Source: Candidatus Thorarchaeota archaeon SMTZ1-83
GTDB lineage: Archaea; Asgardarchaeota; Thorarchaeia; Thorarchaeales; Thorarchaeaceae
Reading direction: 5' to 3'
NCBI GenBank assembly: GCA_001563325.1
Contig: LRSK01000192.1
Span: 1 to 14,978 of the forward strand
DNA length: 14,978 nucleotides
Shown here: positions 1 through 6,407 of the stretch, piece by piece
Position numbering within the stretch: the first letter of the stretch is position 1
Layout of the letters: each line of letters begins with the position of its first letter
Made by a program: the position numbers and the translations under genes
The notes under the pieces: model-generated
Databases searched by the model: none
The model's input: the letters and a program-made list of their open reading frames with translations, nothing else
What the model was told of the DNA's origin: nothing

Positions 1-431
1 TTTCTTAGGTCAAGGATTCGGTGGTTAAGCCGAGTGTCAAGGTCGATGTCGACTTTTCCTTCAACTACGTCTATTGGTATTCGGTGAGACGTGTTGATTA
101 TCCGTATGCGGCTAGGTATCACCTCAACACCGGACTCAACCTGCTTTGCAGTGACAACTCTGCCCTTGACAGAAACTGCATACTCAGGCTTGAGTTGTCC
201 ACAAACATCGAAGACCTCCTTAGAAACCTTCTTCTCAGGGACAGTAATCTGCACAGTGCCAGTTTCATCCCTTAAAATCAGGAACTTGATTTTGCCCTTG
301 TCCCTCAATATGTGAACCCATCCTTGAAGGACGACCTCAGCATCCACAATCTGTGTCGTAATCTCTGTGCTAAGGTGTGTACGAGTTTCTTCCCCGATTG
401 GTTCGACACCTGCCTTTTCATAGAAGTCCAT
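1..431 (-). CDS. aspS: Aspartyl-tRNA synthetase, N-terminal part (gene cut by left window edge)
   Basis: Charges tRNA-Asp (or both tRNA-Asp and tRNA-Asn in non-discriminating archaeal forms) with aspartate in the cytoplasm. Reading the minus strand from the ATG at 431-429 gives 143 codons with no stop before the edge. The translation shows the class-IIb N-terminal OB fold: GWVH (residues 37-40), RDKGKIKF (43-50), LRDETGTVQIT (53-63), then LDTRLNHRILDLR at 131-143, the conserved hinge leading into the catalytic domain. The frame is closed by an in-frame TGA about 8 codons upstream of the ATG, so this start is the only ATG available. The catalytic domain (motifs 1-3) lies beyond the left edge, so whether the enzyme is discriminating cannot be read here. 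The family hallmark LDxRLxxRxLDLR makes AspRS more likely than AsnRS or LysRS. The gene lies downstream of, and in the same direction as, the winged-helix gene. Confidence 0.9.
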   Translation of the reverse strand, partial: MDFYEKAGVEPIGEETRTHLSTEITTQIVDAEVVLQGWVHILRDKGKIKFLILRDETGTVQITVPEKKVSKEVFDVCGQLKPEYAVSVKGRVVTAKQVESGVEVIPSRIRIINTSHRIPIDVVEGKVDIDLDTRLNHRILDLR

Positions 432-505
432 TGGGTTTCGCCTCGTCGCTGTAACTCAGAGCCTAGAATTGCATTATGAGGCTTTTGGACAGTTTTGGAG
501 AGAGG

Positions 506-537
506 GGGGACGAGGTCCCCATGTTGCATTTGGGGAC
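506..537. repeat. Nested, mutually exclusive inverted repeats (possible terminator or regulatory hairpin)
   Basis: GGGGAC (506-511) pairs with GTCCCC (515-520) across a 3-base loop. The same GTCCCCA (515-521) also pairs perfectly with TGGGGAC (531-537) across a 9-base loop. The two stems share one arm and cannot form together. The element sits in the 128-bp gap between the winged-helix gene (ends 560) and aspS (starts 431), both on the minus strand. It could terminate the first transcript or regulate aspS. No T-run follows on the minus strand. Confidence 0.45.
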
Positions 538-559
538 ATCGTCAGTATTGCCATTCGGT

Positions 560-793
560 CTACATGGGCGCCGAAACCAGCTCGTATAACGTCCGTCGCT
601 TGTCCTCGTGGTGCTCATACTCCCGGATAAGACCTAGGTCCTTAAGTCGACTGAGACCGTAGTTCACAGTCCGAGGAGGTAGGAAGGTCCTGCTGATGAT
701 ATCCTGTCGGGACATCCGGCGCCTGGCCTTAAGCAGCACGTAGAGAAACTTCGCAGACGGAGGTAGGGCTAAGAACGAGCGTTGGGCAAACAT
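560..793 (-). CDS. Small winged-helix transcriptional regulator (MarR/ArsR-like)
   Basis: A 77-residue protein that is essentially one winged helix-turn-helix domain. Residues 10-23 form the first helix (LPPSAKFLYVLLKA), 28-35 the second, 39-54 the recognition helix (PPRTVNYGLSRLKDLG), and 56-72 the basic wing (IREYEHHEDKRRTLYEL). The pattern 'separate into rules, pair, then LkdLGLI' is typical of MarR/TrmB-like archaeal regulators. No ligand or dimerisation domain is visible, so it probably binds DNA as a simple dimer. The ATG at 793 is preceded by AGGTGGGATC, a near-perfect archaeal ribosome-binding site. The gene is divergent from the alpha/beta hydrolase with 56 bp between them, so autoregulation and control of the hydrolase is a natural inference, not shown. 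Confidence 0.75.
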   Translation of the reverse strand: MFAQRSFLALPPSAKFLYVLLKARRRMSRQDIISRTFLPPRTVNYGLSRLKDLGLIREYEHHEDKRRTLYELVSAPM

Positions 794-797
794 GATC

Positions 798-803
798 CCA
801 CCT
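798..803 (-). promoter_or_regulatory. Ribosome-binding site of the winged-helix gene
   Basis: AGGTGG on the minus strand, 4 bases before the ATG at 793 and continuing into GATC. It matches the archaeal anti-Shine-Dalgarno (GGAGGTGATC) closely and fixes this start. Confidence 0.6.
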
Positions 804-810
804 GAAAGTT

Positions 811-826
811 GTTACCATGGTTTAAC
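811..826. promoter_or_regulatory. Candidate operator/TATA region in the divergent promoter
   Basis: The region contains the perfect 8-base palindrome ACCATGGT (814-821) flanked by GTT and TTAAC. The TTTAAC next to it (821-826) is centred about 27 bp before the GTG at 850, the spacing expected of an archaeal TATA box driving a leaderless transcript of the hydrolase. An operator overlapping the TATA box would suit repression by the neighbouring winged-helix protein. This is positional inference. Confidence 0.3.
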
Positions 827-849
827 GTACCTCCGTTTAGTTTTGACTC

Positions 850-1614
850 GTGGGTATCACATCTCCAAATAAGGATTCGCTTCTCATCCCTCAGGAGTCC
901 TACGCAGGTCTTATCACGATGCGTGCCAAAGGGAATGTCATGTACCGTTTTGAGAGTCTAGCGATTCGTGGTCATAGAGAGCTAGAAGTCCCCAATACAC
1001 TCCGCCTGCTTGAAGAGGAGTCTGACAGGCTTGCTTTTGTGTTCCCCGGAAGAGGCTACACCGCGCAGGCACCACTCCTGTATTACACGATTAGCAGTCT
1101 GCTTCACAATGGAATCAACGTACTGAGCGTCGACTACCAGTACTTCAATAATCCAGATTTCGAGTCACTTGAGCGTGATGAGCAATTCAGATGGCTGTAT
1201 GACGATGTAGAATCTGCTTACGAAACAGTACTCAATGAAGTCGAGTTGCGTCTTGAGATTCTGGTAGGCAAGTCATTGGGGACCATTGCCATAGGCCACA
1301 TTCTGGACTCATACCCCAAGTCATCTGCACACAAGGTGATTTGGCACACCCCATTACTTCTGATGGAGGAAGTCACACAACAGATAGAGAAGTATAGGCC
1401 TGAGTCGCTGTTTGTTATTGGTTCGGCTGATCCACATTATGATGAGAACATTCTGGCAAGGCTTGTAGAAGCAACCAATGGTGAGGCGGTCGTGGTTGAT
1501 GATGCCAACCATGCTATGGAGGTCCCTGGAGGAGTCAACGACTCTCTTTGGGCAATGGAGAAGGTAATCGATAGCGTTGGAGAGTTTGTGAGGGTCAAGT
1601 CTTCTCAAGAATGA
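850..1614 (+). CDS. Alpha/beta-fold hydrolase
   Basis: A cytoplasmic serine hydrolase of the alpha/beta fold, 254 residues from the GTG at 850. The oxyanion-side strand and loop is LAFVFPGRGY (61-70). The nucleophile elbow is GKSLG (140-144), with Ser142. The acid is probably Asp194 in GSADPHYD, and the catalytic His is His221 in DDANHAMEVPGG. The triad is complete and in the usual order. The substrate cannot be inferred; the small cap-free layout resembles dienelactone-hydrolase-like or uncharacterised archaeal esterases. Start choice is uncertain. GTG850 has no clear ribosome-binding site but fits leaderless transcription from a TATA-like box at about 823. Internal ATGs at 919 and 940 are alternatives and would remove 23 or 30 residues that precede the conserved fold. 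It is divergent from the winged-helix gene and overlaps the methyltransferase tail by 20 bp. Confidence 0.8.
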   Translation: MGITSPNKDSLLIPQESYAGLITMRAKGNVMYRFESLAIRGHRELEVPNTLRLLEEESDRLAFVFPGRGYTAQAPLLYYTISSLLHNGINVLSVDYQYFNNPDFESLERDEQFRWLYDDVESAYETVLNEVELRLEILVGKSLGTIAIGHILDSYPKSSAHKVIWHTPLLLMEEVTQQIEKYRPESLFVIGSADPHYDENILARLVEATNGEAVVVDDANHAMEVPGGVNDSLWAMEKVIDSVGEFVRVKSSQE

Positions 1615-2920
1615 GAATCCACTCGCCTGGCATACGTTCTCTGCGAGGGATGCGGATGAAATGCCGAATCAGTGCGGAGAAGAAGACTTTCTCGATTTTG
1701 AACCCTACATCATCGCTAACGGCGATTTCACATAGAACCTCATGTGAAGGAACCTCAACTCCGCGGATCACATTGTTACCTATAGCCACGCAATAGCGTC
1801 CACTAGGTTCCAGAACCCGGGCCATCTCTTGGAATTGCAGTTTCATGTCTTCGAAGAACTTGTATGTGATGTAAGAACGACGCGGGTCTTGTTCAAAGAT
1901 CTTCACTAATATTGGATCAAGGGTTTCAAGGCCAGAAACTCTCAGCTGCTCATACTCCCTCTTGTAGACAGTTTCCGTCCCGATGTACCTTCTTTTCATT
2001 CTTGAAAGTGGGCCTTCCTCTGCCAGCCCCAGCCAGTACATTTCCAATTGATGGGTTCGTGGATAGTCAACGGCGTTGATGTATGGTGGAGAGGTCACCG
2101 CAAGAGTGATGCTCTCATCGTCTAGTCCTGTTTCAATCGCGTTGCCTTCGGGAACCTGAACTGTTCCAAACTCTTGAAGATTGCCCAACTGAAGGAGCTC
2201 TCTCATTCCCTCAATCTGTCTGGAGAGGGTCGTACAAAACCATCCTAATGTGTCCCCGGGTTCTATCTTCTTGACCAGATTCTTCCGAATGACAGTCCTA
2301 GTGCAGTGGGGGTCTGCATTCGAAACATCTCTTATAATCGATGAGAACACTACACGTAGGAAGTCAGTTACGCTTTCTGAGAAGCCCGTTTGGAGTATGC
2401 TCTCCAATATCACACCGAGCTCCCTGAGTACATGTTCTCGAAACCAAGTATCTCTATAGTTGAACTCAGGAATATGAGGCATGTGCTTGGGGTTGCCCCT
2501 TCTTTCTCCTATCGCCCGTATCACTCTCTCCTGAGCCTTTCTAAGGACATTGTCATCTATCGGAGTCGTCTTGGTCTTGGTGATCAGTCGTGCCATCGGG
2601 TCGATGTCTATACCGACTGCGTTCCTGTTTGACAACATGGCTTCAAGGGGGACAGTCCCGCTTCCACACATTGGATCGAGAACCAGTTGCCCCTCTCTTG
2701 AGTACCTCCTAATGAGGTAGCGTGGCAACTCGGGAAAGAACTTAGCAGGGAACTTGTGAAGACCATGTGTCAAGAACGACTGATCACGGCTGAGTATGAG
2801 TATCTTGGAATTGTTGGGGATGGATATCTCAGGATCTATGTCCCCCTCAAACTCAATGAAGTCCATTTGACTATCGATTGGCCGATCTGAATCACTGCTG
2901 TTGATGGAGGGGGTGCCCAT
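1595..2920 (-). CDS. DNA methyltransferase of the N4-cytosine/N6-adenine (TSPPY) type, no restriction partner seen
   Basis: An S-adenosylmethionine-dependent amino-methyltransferase, 441 residues. Substrate DNA is the likely target. HGLHKFPAKFFPELPRY (52-68) is the motif-X-like entry seen in stand-alone DNA methylases. Motif I, DPMCGSGT (82-89), binds AdoMet, followed by the acidic motif II GIDIDP (103-108). The catalytic motif IV is TSPPY (276-280), followed by NAVDYPRTHQ. A long insert of about 170 residues separates motifs I and IV and could hold target recognition. SPPY favours N4-cytosine but does not prove it. An AGGAG site lies 10 bases upstream of the ATG at 2920. No endonuclease, specificity subunit or Vsr-like gene lies within the window, so this looks like an orphan methylase. 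RNA targets cannot be ruled out. The stop codon overlaps the hydrolase gene tail-to-tail (1595-1614). Confidence 0.85.
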   Translation of the reverse strand: MGTPSINSSDSDRPIDSQMDFIEFEGDIDPEISIPNNSKILILSRDQSFLTHGLHKFPAKFFPELPRYLIRRYSREGQLVLDPMCGSGTVPLEAMLSNRNAVGIDIDPMARLITKTKTTPIDDNVLRKAQERVIRAIGERRGNPKHMPHIPEFNYRDTWFREHVLRELGVILESILQTGFSESVTDFLRVVFSSIIRDVSNADPHCTRTVIRKNLVKKIEPGDTLGWFCTTLSRQIEGMRELLQLGNLQEFGTVQVPEGNAIETGLDDESITLAVTSPPYINAVDYPRTHQLEMYWLGLAEEGPLSRMKRRYIGTETVYKREYEQLRVSGLETLDPILVKIFEQDPRRSYITYKFFEDMKLQFQEMARVLEPSGRYCVAIGNNVIRGVEVPSHEVLCEIAVSDDVGFKIEKVFFSALIRHFIRIPRRERMPGEWILILEKT

Positions 2921-3006
2921 GAAGATGTTTCTCCTGAGTCTGTGTTGACTGTTCTCTTCATGCTTTCAACCTGGACATAATAAGGTCGCCGCTCTCCAGT
3001 TACACA

Positions 3007-3016
3007 TCCGCGCGGA
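3007..3016. repeat. 10-bp perfect palindrome between aminotransferase and methyltransferase genes
   Basis: TCCGCGCGGA is a perfect self-complementary decamer about 90 bp upstream of the methyltransferase start, in the 149-bp gap after the aminotransferase stop. It may be a protein site or chance. A TATA-like CTTATTATG (minus strand, about 2975-2985) lies closer to the methyltransferase. Confidence 0.2.
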
Positions 3017-3069
3017 AGGACGAGTACCATCCCAGTCAGATCCGGCTCCAGACTATAGAATGATTCTTG

Positions 3070-4419
3070 TCACAGGCTGTCCTTGATGGCTTTGTCAAGC
3101 CGCTCAACGACCGCATCGATATCGTCTTTCGTGATGACATAGCTTGGTGTGAATCTTATCACGTTTTGACCTGCTCCCAGAATCCAGAGATTCTGCTTCT
3201 GTACCGCGTTCTTGAGTATCCGGTCTCTCAGCTTCGGCGCCTTCTCCTTGGACTTCTTTTCCTTGACAAACTCCACGCCAGCCATCAGGCCGATGCCTCT
3301 GACATCTCCAACAACCTCGTGTTTGTCCTTCAGTTCGTTGAGTCTCTTCTTCAAGTAGGTGCCACGCTCGGCGTTGCTCTCCAGGAAGGCTCCGTCCTCA
3401 ATGTGTTTGAGAATCCAAAGCGAGAGCAGTGACATCTTTGGCTCTGCAGAGAAGGTTTCAGAATGACGTGATCCGGCCGTATACATCGGTGCAGGACCGA
3501 TAGATGCGCCCATTGGATACCCACCACCCAGTGCCTTCGCCATGGAGATTAGGTCGGGAACGACGCCATGATTCTCAACGGCGAACCACTTGCCCGTACG
3601 GCCCATGCCAGCTTGAACTTCATCGGACATGAAGAATGCACCACACTCTTTCGTGACCTCATACATTCCTTTCACTGCCTTGGCGGGCGGCACGATCAGT
3701 CCACCCTCGCCTCCAATGGGTTCCATGACAGTGGCAGCGATGTCATTACCCTCGACCTGTAACGCATACCTCAGCGCTTCAACGCACTCTAGGTTGCAGT
3801 CTTCAACCTCCTGCCCGTAGGGACATCGATAGCAGTAGGGATAGAAGACTCGAATCACATCCACCCCTTGGGGGAATCCAGACTTGTGTTTAGAATTCGT
3901 AGAAGTCAGAGCAAGAGCATACCCAGTTCTACCGTGAAAGGCGGGTCTGAAGGCCACGAATCTTCGTCGACCTGAGAGGTCCATAGCGGATTTCATGCAG
4001 CCCTCTACTGCACGACCTCCAGAGGTTGTGAAGACAACACGTTTCTTATGCCCACCTGGACTGATCTGAGCCAACCGCTCTGCAAGAAGAGTCTGAGGAA
4101 TGGCATCAAAGTCCATACCGGGGAACTCATGAACTACATCATTGATGCTCATTTCGAAGTCGAGAAACGGTTTGTACCGCAACCCTAGCGCTCGAACTGC
4201 TACACCGCCTGTCACGTCAAGGTATTCTGTTCCCTCTACATCGTAGATCTTGACTCCCTCGCCCCTAGCATGGTCAAGACAACCATAGACATCTCTGTCC
4301 TGAGTCGTGATAGCTAGAGCGTCTGCTGCTCTCTCCTTCCAGTAGTCATTCGTCATCTTGCCAGATTCGATGTCGTCGAATCCCAAGTCCTTCAGAAGCT
4401 GGATATGCCTGTCATCCAT
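3070..4419 (-). CDS. Class-III PLP-dependent aminotransferase (GABA/ornithine aminotransferase or amino-acid racemase family)
   Basis: A cytoplasmic fold-type I PLP enzyme, 449 residues from the ATG at 4419. Numbering below counts from an upstream ATG at 4464 (add 15). GVKIYDVEGTEYLDVTGG (70-87) is the substrate entry strand, FHGRT (176-180) the PLP-stacking region, YPYCYRCPYG (208-217) a loop typical of archaeal GABA/ornithine aminotransferases and the related amino-acid racemases, and MEPIGGEGG (247-255) the next core strand. DEVQAGMGRTG (281-291) holds the Asp that pairs with the PLP ring nitrogen. SMAKALGGG (307-315) holds the Schiff-base Lys310. Donor and acceptor are not determinable. 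I chose ATG 4419 because GGTGG lies 7 bases upstream; the ATG at 4464 adds 15 unconserved residues (MEWHPERRVSHGGFT). The phosphate-loop signature is unusual: SGGRAVE instead of SG(S/T)EAVE. Confidence 0.88.
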   Translation of the reverse strand: MDDRHIQLLKDLGFDDIESGKMTNDYWKERAADALAITTQDRDVYGCLDHARGEGVKIYDVEGTEYLDVTGGVAVRALGLRYKPFLDFEMSINDVVHEFPGMDFDAIPQTLLAERLAQISPGGHKKRVVFTTSGGRAVEGCMKSAMDLSGRRRFVAFRPAFHGRTGYALALTSTNSKHKSGFPQGVDVIRVFYPYCYRCPYGQEVEDCNLECVEALRYALQVEGNDIAATVMEPIGGEGGLIVPPAKAVKGMYEVTKECGAFFMSDEVQAGMGRTGKWFAVENHGVVPDLISMAKALGGGYPMGASIGPAPMYTAGSRHSETFSAEPKMSLLSLWILKHIEDGAFLESNAERGTYLKKRLNELKDKHEVVGDVRGIGLMAGVEFVKEKKSKEKAPKLRDRILKNAVQKQNLWILGAGQNVIRFTPSYVITKDDIDAVVERLDKAIKDSL

Positions 4420-4426
4420 AGTAAAA

Positions 4427-4431
4427 CCACC
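4427..4431 (-). promoter_or_regulatory. Ribosome-binding site deciding the aminotransferase start
   Basis: GGTGG on the minus strand with a 7-base spacer to the ATG at 4419. It favours this start over the in-frame ATG at 4464, which has no comparable site. Confidence 0.45.
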
Positions 4432-4582
4432 ATGGGAAACGCGTCGCTCGGGGTGCCACTCCATTATCTAACTTCCGGATACGGCGCACCCACTACGAAG
4501 TGAAGGCCCGTCAATCAGAATGCGTGAAAGAACGAGTCCGACCCTCAGACCCGCTCAATTCAACAGGTTCGCATTCTCGCGA

Positions 4583-4915
4583 CTACTTGACAACATACAG
4601 TATGGCGCCGATGATGACAAGAATGGCTCCGAGATCACCGCCGAAGACGTACATCAAGATGCCCAGTATCAGTAGCACAATCCAGTTGTTGTCAAACTTC
4701 AGTGCCGGTATATTTACTGCCCCACTCGTTGCAAGCACAATGAGTGAGAGCAGGACAAGGATAACTCCAGTAACCAGACTTCCAATGAAACCTACAAGGC
4801 CTACCCCCGGTAAGAGTACAAAACCCATGTTCAGGGCAATGAGAATCCCAAATAGAAGTCCTACAATGCCTCCTAGGAGGACAAGGAGCTGTCCGATCTT
4901 CTTCAAATCAGCCAT
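4583..4915 (-). CDS. Small four-helix integral membrane protein, unknown function
   Basis: A 110-residue, strongly hydrophobic protein. Four transmembrane segments can be read: about 8-30, 38-64, 76-91 and 93-109, with a short polar loop (PALKFDNN) between the second and third. It is glycine-rich (LLGGIVGLLFG, YVFGGDLG) with no signal peptide, cysteines or catalytic motif. AGGAG lies 10 bases upstream of the ATG at 4915. The gene starts 19 bp after the stop of another small membrane protein on the same strand, so the two are probably cotranscribed and may work together. I do not recognise the family. Hydrophobic frames opposite polar ones can arise by chance, but the ribosome-binding site and tandem arrangement argue that this one is real. 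Confidence 0.7.
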   Translation of the reverse strand: MADLKKIGQLLVLLGGIVGLLFGILIALNMGFVLLPGVGLVGFIGSLVTGVILVLLSLIVLATSGAVNIPALKFDNNWIVLLILGILMYVFGGDLGAILVIIGAILYVVK

Positions 4916-4934
4916 TTGCCTTTATCTCCTTGAA

Positions 4935-5303
4935 TCAACTCTTGCTAATTACCAAGATTCCAGCGATCAGAATCATCAGACCAGCAAGTGTCCCTGCATT
5001 CATCAACCATCCGATAATATCGAAGCTGACATGGCGGAGTACAACCATGATGGCTATGAATCCGAAAACCGCCAGAAGACCGCCGTTCTTCGCAATCCTC
5101 CAGTAGACATAACCAGAGGCATCTACAGCCAGAACAACAATCAGTATGAGCGTAATTGCCAAGACCGTTTCTATGACGCCCTCAAAGATTCCACTCAGCG
5201 CGAGGTTGACTCCGCCAATAAGCATCTGGAAAGCATACACCAGCAGAACCACTGCACCAAGGAGGGTGAAGCCTTGCGCGGCGCCTTCGGCTTTACATCC
5301 CAT
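4935..5303 (-). CDS. Small four-helix integral membrane protein, unknown function
   Basis: A 122-residue hydrophobic protein with four likely transmembrane segments at about 12-32, 37-62, 73-90 and 96-119. The only notably polar stretch is the loop near 62-73 (DASGYVYWRIAKNGG). It is the first of two small membrane genes on this strand; its TGA is 19 bp before the next ATG. GAGGT lies 9 bases before the ATG at 5303. A TATA-like CTTTTATCA on the minus strand (around 5397-5405) is a plausible promoter for the pair, giving a leader of about 70 nt that contains a hairpin. The two proteins are similar in size and topology but not obviously in sequence. No function can be assigned. Confidence 0.7.
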   Translation of the reverse strand: MGCKAEGAAQGFTLLGAVVLLVYAFQMLIGGVNLALSGIFEGVIETVLAITLILIVVLAVDASGYVYWRIAKNGGLLAVFGFIAIMVVLRHVSFDIIGWLMNAGTLAGLMILIAGILVISKS

Positions 5304-5341
5304 GTTATCATGACCTCAATTGGATGTTCGATGACGGGGAT

Positions 5342-5359
5342 GCGTTCGGGCAAGAACGC
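5342..5359 (-). repeat. 6-bp perfect hairpin in the probable leader of the small membrane-protein pair
   Basis: GCGTTC (5342-5347) and GAACGC (5354-5359) are perfect complements with a 6-base loop, 39 bp upstream of the ATG at 5303. It would lie in the 5' leader if transcription starts from the TATA-like element near 5400. Confidence 0.3.
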
Positions 5360-5501
5360 CCACATCAATTGAGCCTCGGACACTTGGTAGCTAATGATAA
5401 AAGTATCGCTCCTATGGGACTGCTTTGGACACTCTACCAGCGTAATACATAGAATTGTATTCGATGACTCAGCAAGTTTCTGCGTATCAAAGTAAACTGG
5501 G

Positions 5502-6377
5502 GTGACCATAACGCGATATCCGTATGAAGGGAGCAAGTCTTCTGACCGTCCTGTAAGGCTAGATAGGACAGAGGGCACCGTTATCATTGATGGCAGAGCA
5601 TATCCAGCCAGAGAGCTGGTGGAGGCACTGGCGCAGTCTGGATATAGCGAATTGACTGCTGCTGGAGACTCGCTCATGGTGGGTAGGAGAAGGATAACCC
5701 CCATCTTCAAATCCAGACAGGATCGGGCTATGGCCAGTCTTTGTCATGGAAGTCTGGCTTTCTGTTGTCCCGTTTCGAGGAGATGTGCCGAACGAGATCG
5801 TGCTCTAGAGATGTTGGGCCTGACTCCAGATGAGTATGGTCGATTGAAGGAAGATGCTCACATGAGATTCATCGACTCTGCCAAGGGACTATCCTATGGT
5901 GAAGAGGCCCGAGCCTACGGGGAACGACGGTACAGACTGGCAAATGAGCCTGTATCTGACAGAGGGTATGGTTCTGACGAATATCGCCGGGAATTTGATT
6001 CGCTTGAACGCTCAACACATCTGCATGATAGAGGCCAGGATAGGACTTCCGATCCATGGATGCGAAGTCACGATTCATCCCAGGTTGTGGATCGCTCAGC
6101 GAGGTATTCCGAGCGTGATCCATCAGATTCGTATGCAGACCTGAGTAGTCTCTTTGGGGATGAACCCAGCTCTCAAGGAGGGCTTGCATCTGCCCCGACC
6201 TGCGGAATTCGCTCCGGCGAGAATGTTGAGGGACTGGGAGCACTATTTGCCCAAGGAGAACTGAGTCCTTTCAGCACGGATTCTGATGAAAGAGAGAGCA
6301 GGACATTCTGTTTTTCATGTGGCAGAACATTTCGTGCAGAGACGAAGGTCTGTCCTTGGTGTGGAGTGCCACAATAA
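5502..6377 (+). CDS. Archaeal protein with a CHGx5CCPx5C motif and a C-terminal zinc ribbon, unknown function
   Basis: A 291-residue protein. Residues 25-70 form a small mixed domain (GTVIIDGRAYPARELVEAL). Residues 81-95 carry Cys81-His82-Gly, Cys88-Cys89-Pro and Cys95, followed by RDRALEMLGLTPDEYGRLKEDAH (98-120), a conserved-looking module that could bind a metal. Residues 130-265 are polar, rich in Ser, Asp, Arg and Tyr, and probably disordered. Residues 270-287 are a zinc ribbon: CFSC (270-273) and CPWC (284-287). The GTG at 5502 is forced by an in-frame TAA three codons earlier. It is divergent from the small membrane genes (198 bp between) and converges on the TIM-barrel gene with 10 bp between stops. 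Zinc ribbon plus a disordered linker suggests an adaptor or nucleic-acid-associated role, but nothing proves it. Confidence 0.75.
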   Translation: MTITRYPYEGSKSSDRPVRLDRTEGTVIIDGRAYPARELVEALAQSGYSELTAAGDSLMVGRRRITPIFKSRQDRAMASLCHGSLAFCCPVSRRCAERDRALEMLGLTPDEYGRLKEDAHMRFIDSAKGLSYGEEARAYGERRYRLANEPVSDRGYGSDEYRREFDSLERSTHLHDRGQDRTSDPWMRSHDSSQVVDRSARYSERDPSDSYADLSSLFGDEPSSQGGLASAPTCGIRSGENVEGLGALFAQGELSPFSTDSDERESRTFCFSCGRTFRAETKVCPWCGVPQ

Positions 6378-6407
6378 GTGACGATAGCTAGTAGTTGCCT
6401 ATCGCAC
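6378..6407. terminator. Hairpin spanning two convergent stop regions (possible bidirectional terminator)
   Basis: CGATAG (6382-6387) pairs perfectly with CTATCG (6399-6404), extended by GTG/CAC (6378-6380 and 6405-6407) around a one-base mismatch. The 11-base loop includes the stop codon of the minus-strand gene. Its position exactly at the junction of two convergent genes is what suggests termination. Confidence 0.35.

Noticed and set aside
21..315. Short plus-strand open frames at the left end
   Set aside because: They are antisense to the aspartyl-tRNA synthetase coding region and have no recognisable features.
305..529. 74-codon open frame on the minus strand at the left end
   Set aside because: It overlaps, in another frame, the clear aspartyl-tRNA synthetase N-terminus, whose conserved motifs leave no doubt about the real frame.
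2836..3030. 64-codon minus-strand frame upstream of the methyltransferase
   Set aside because: It overlaps the methyltransferase start in another frame and has no ribosome-binding site or recognisable content.
3067..3432. 121-codon plus-strand frame
   Set aside because: Antisense to the aminotransferase 3' part, no domain.
4420..4464. 15-residue N-terminal extension of the aminotransferase
   Set aside because: The extra residues are not family-like, and the internal ATG at 4419 has a well-spaced GGTGG.
4500..5372. Long open frame of 290 codons on the plus strand
   Set aside because: It runs antisense across both small membrane genes, and its translation is a Ser/Thr/Pro/Arg-rich run with no recognisable domain. 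The opposite-strand frames have ribosome-binding sites and coherent transmembrane segments.
5195..5710. 171-codon open frame on the minus strand
   Set aside because: It overlaps the start of the zinc-ribbon gene and the start of a small membrane gene; no coherent domain and no good start context.
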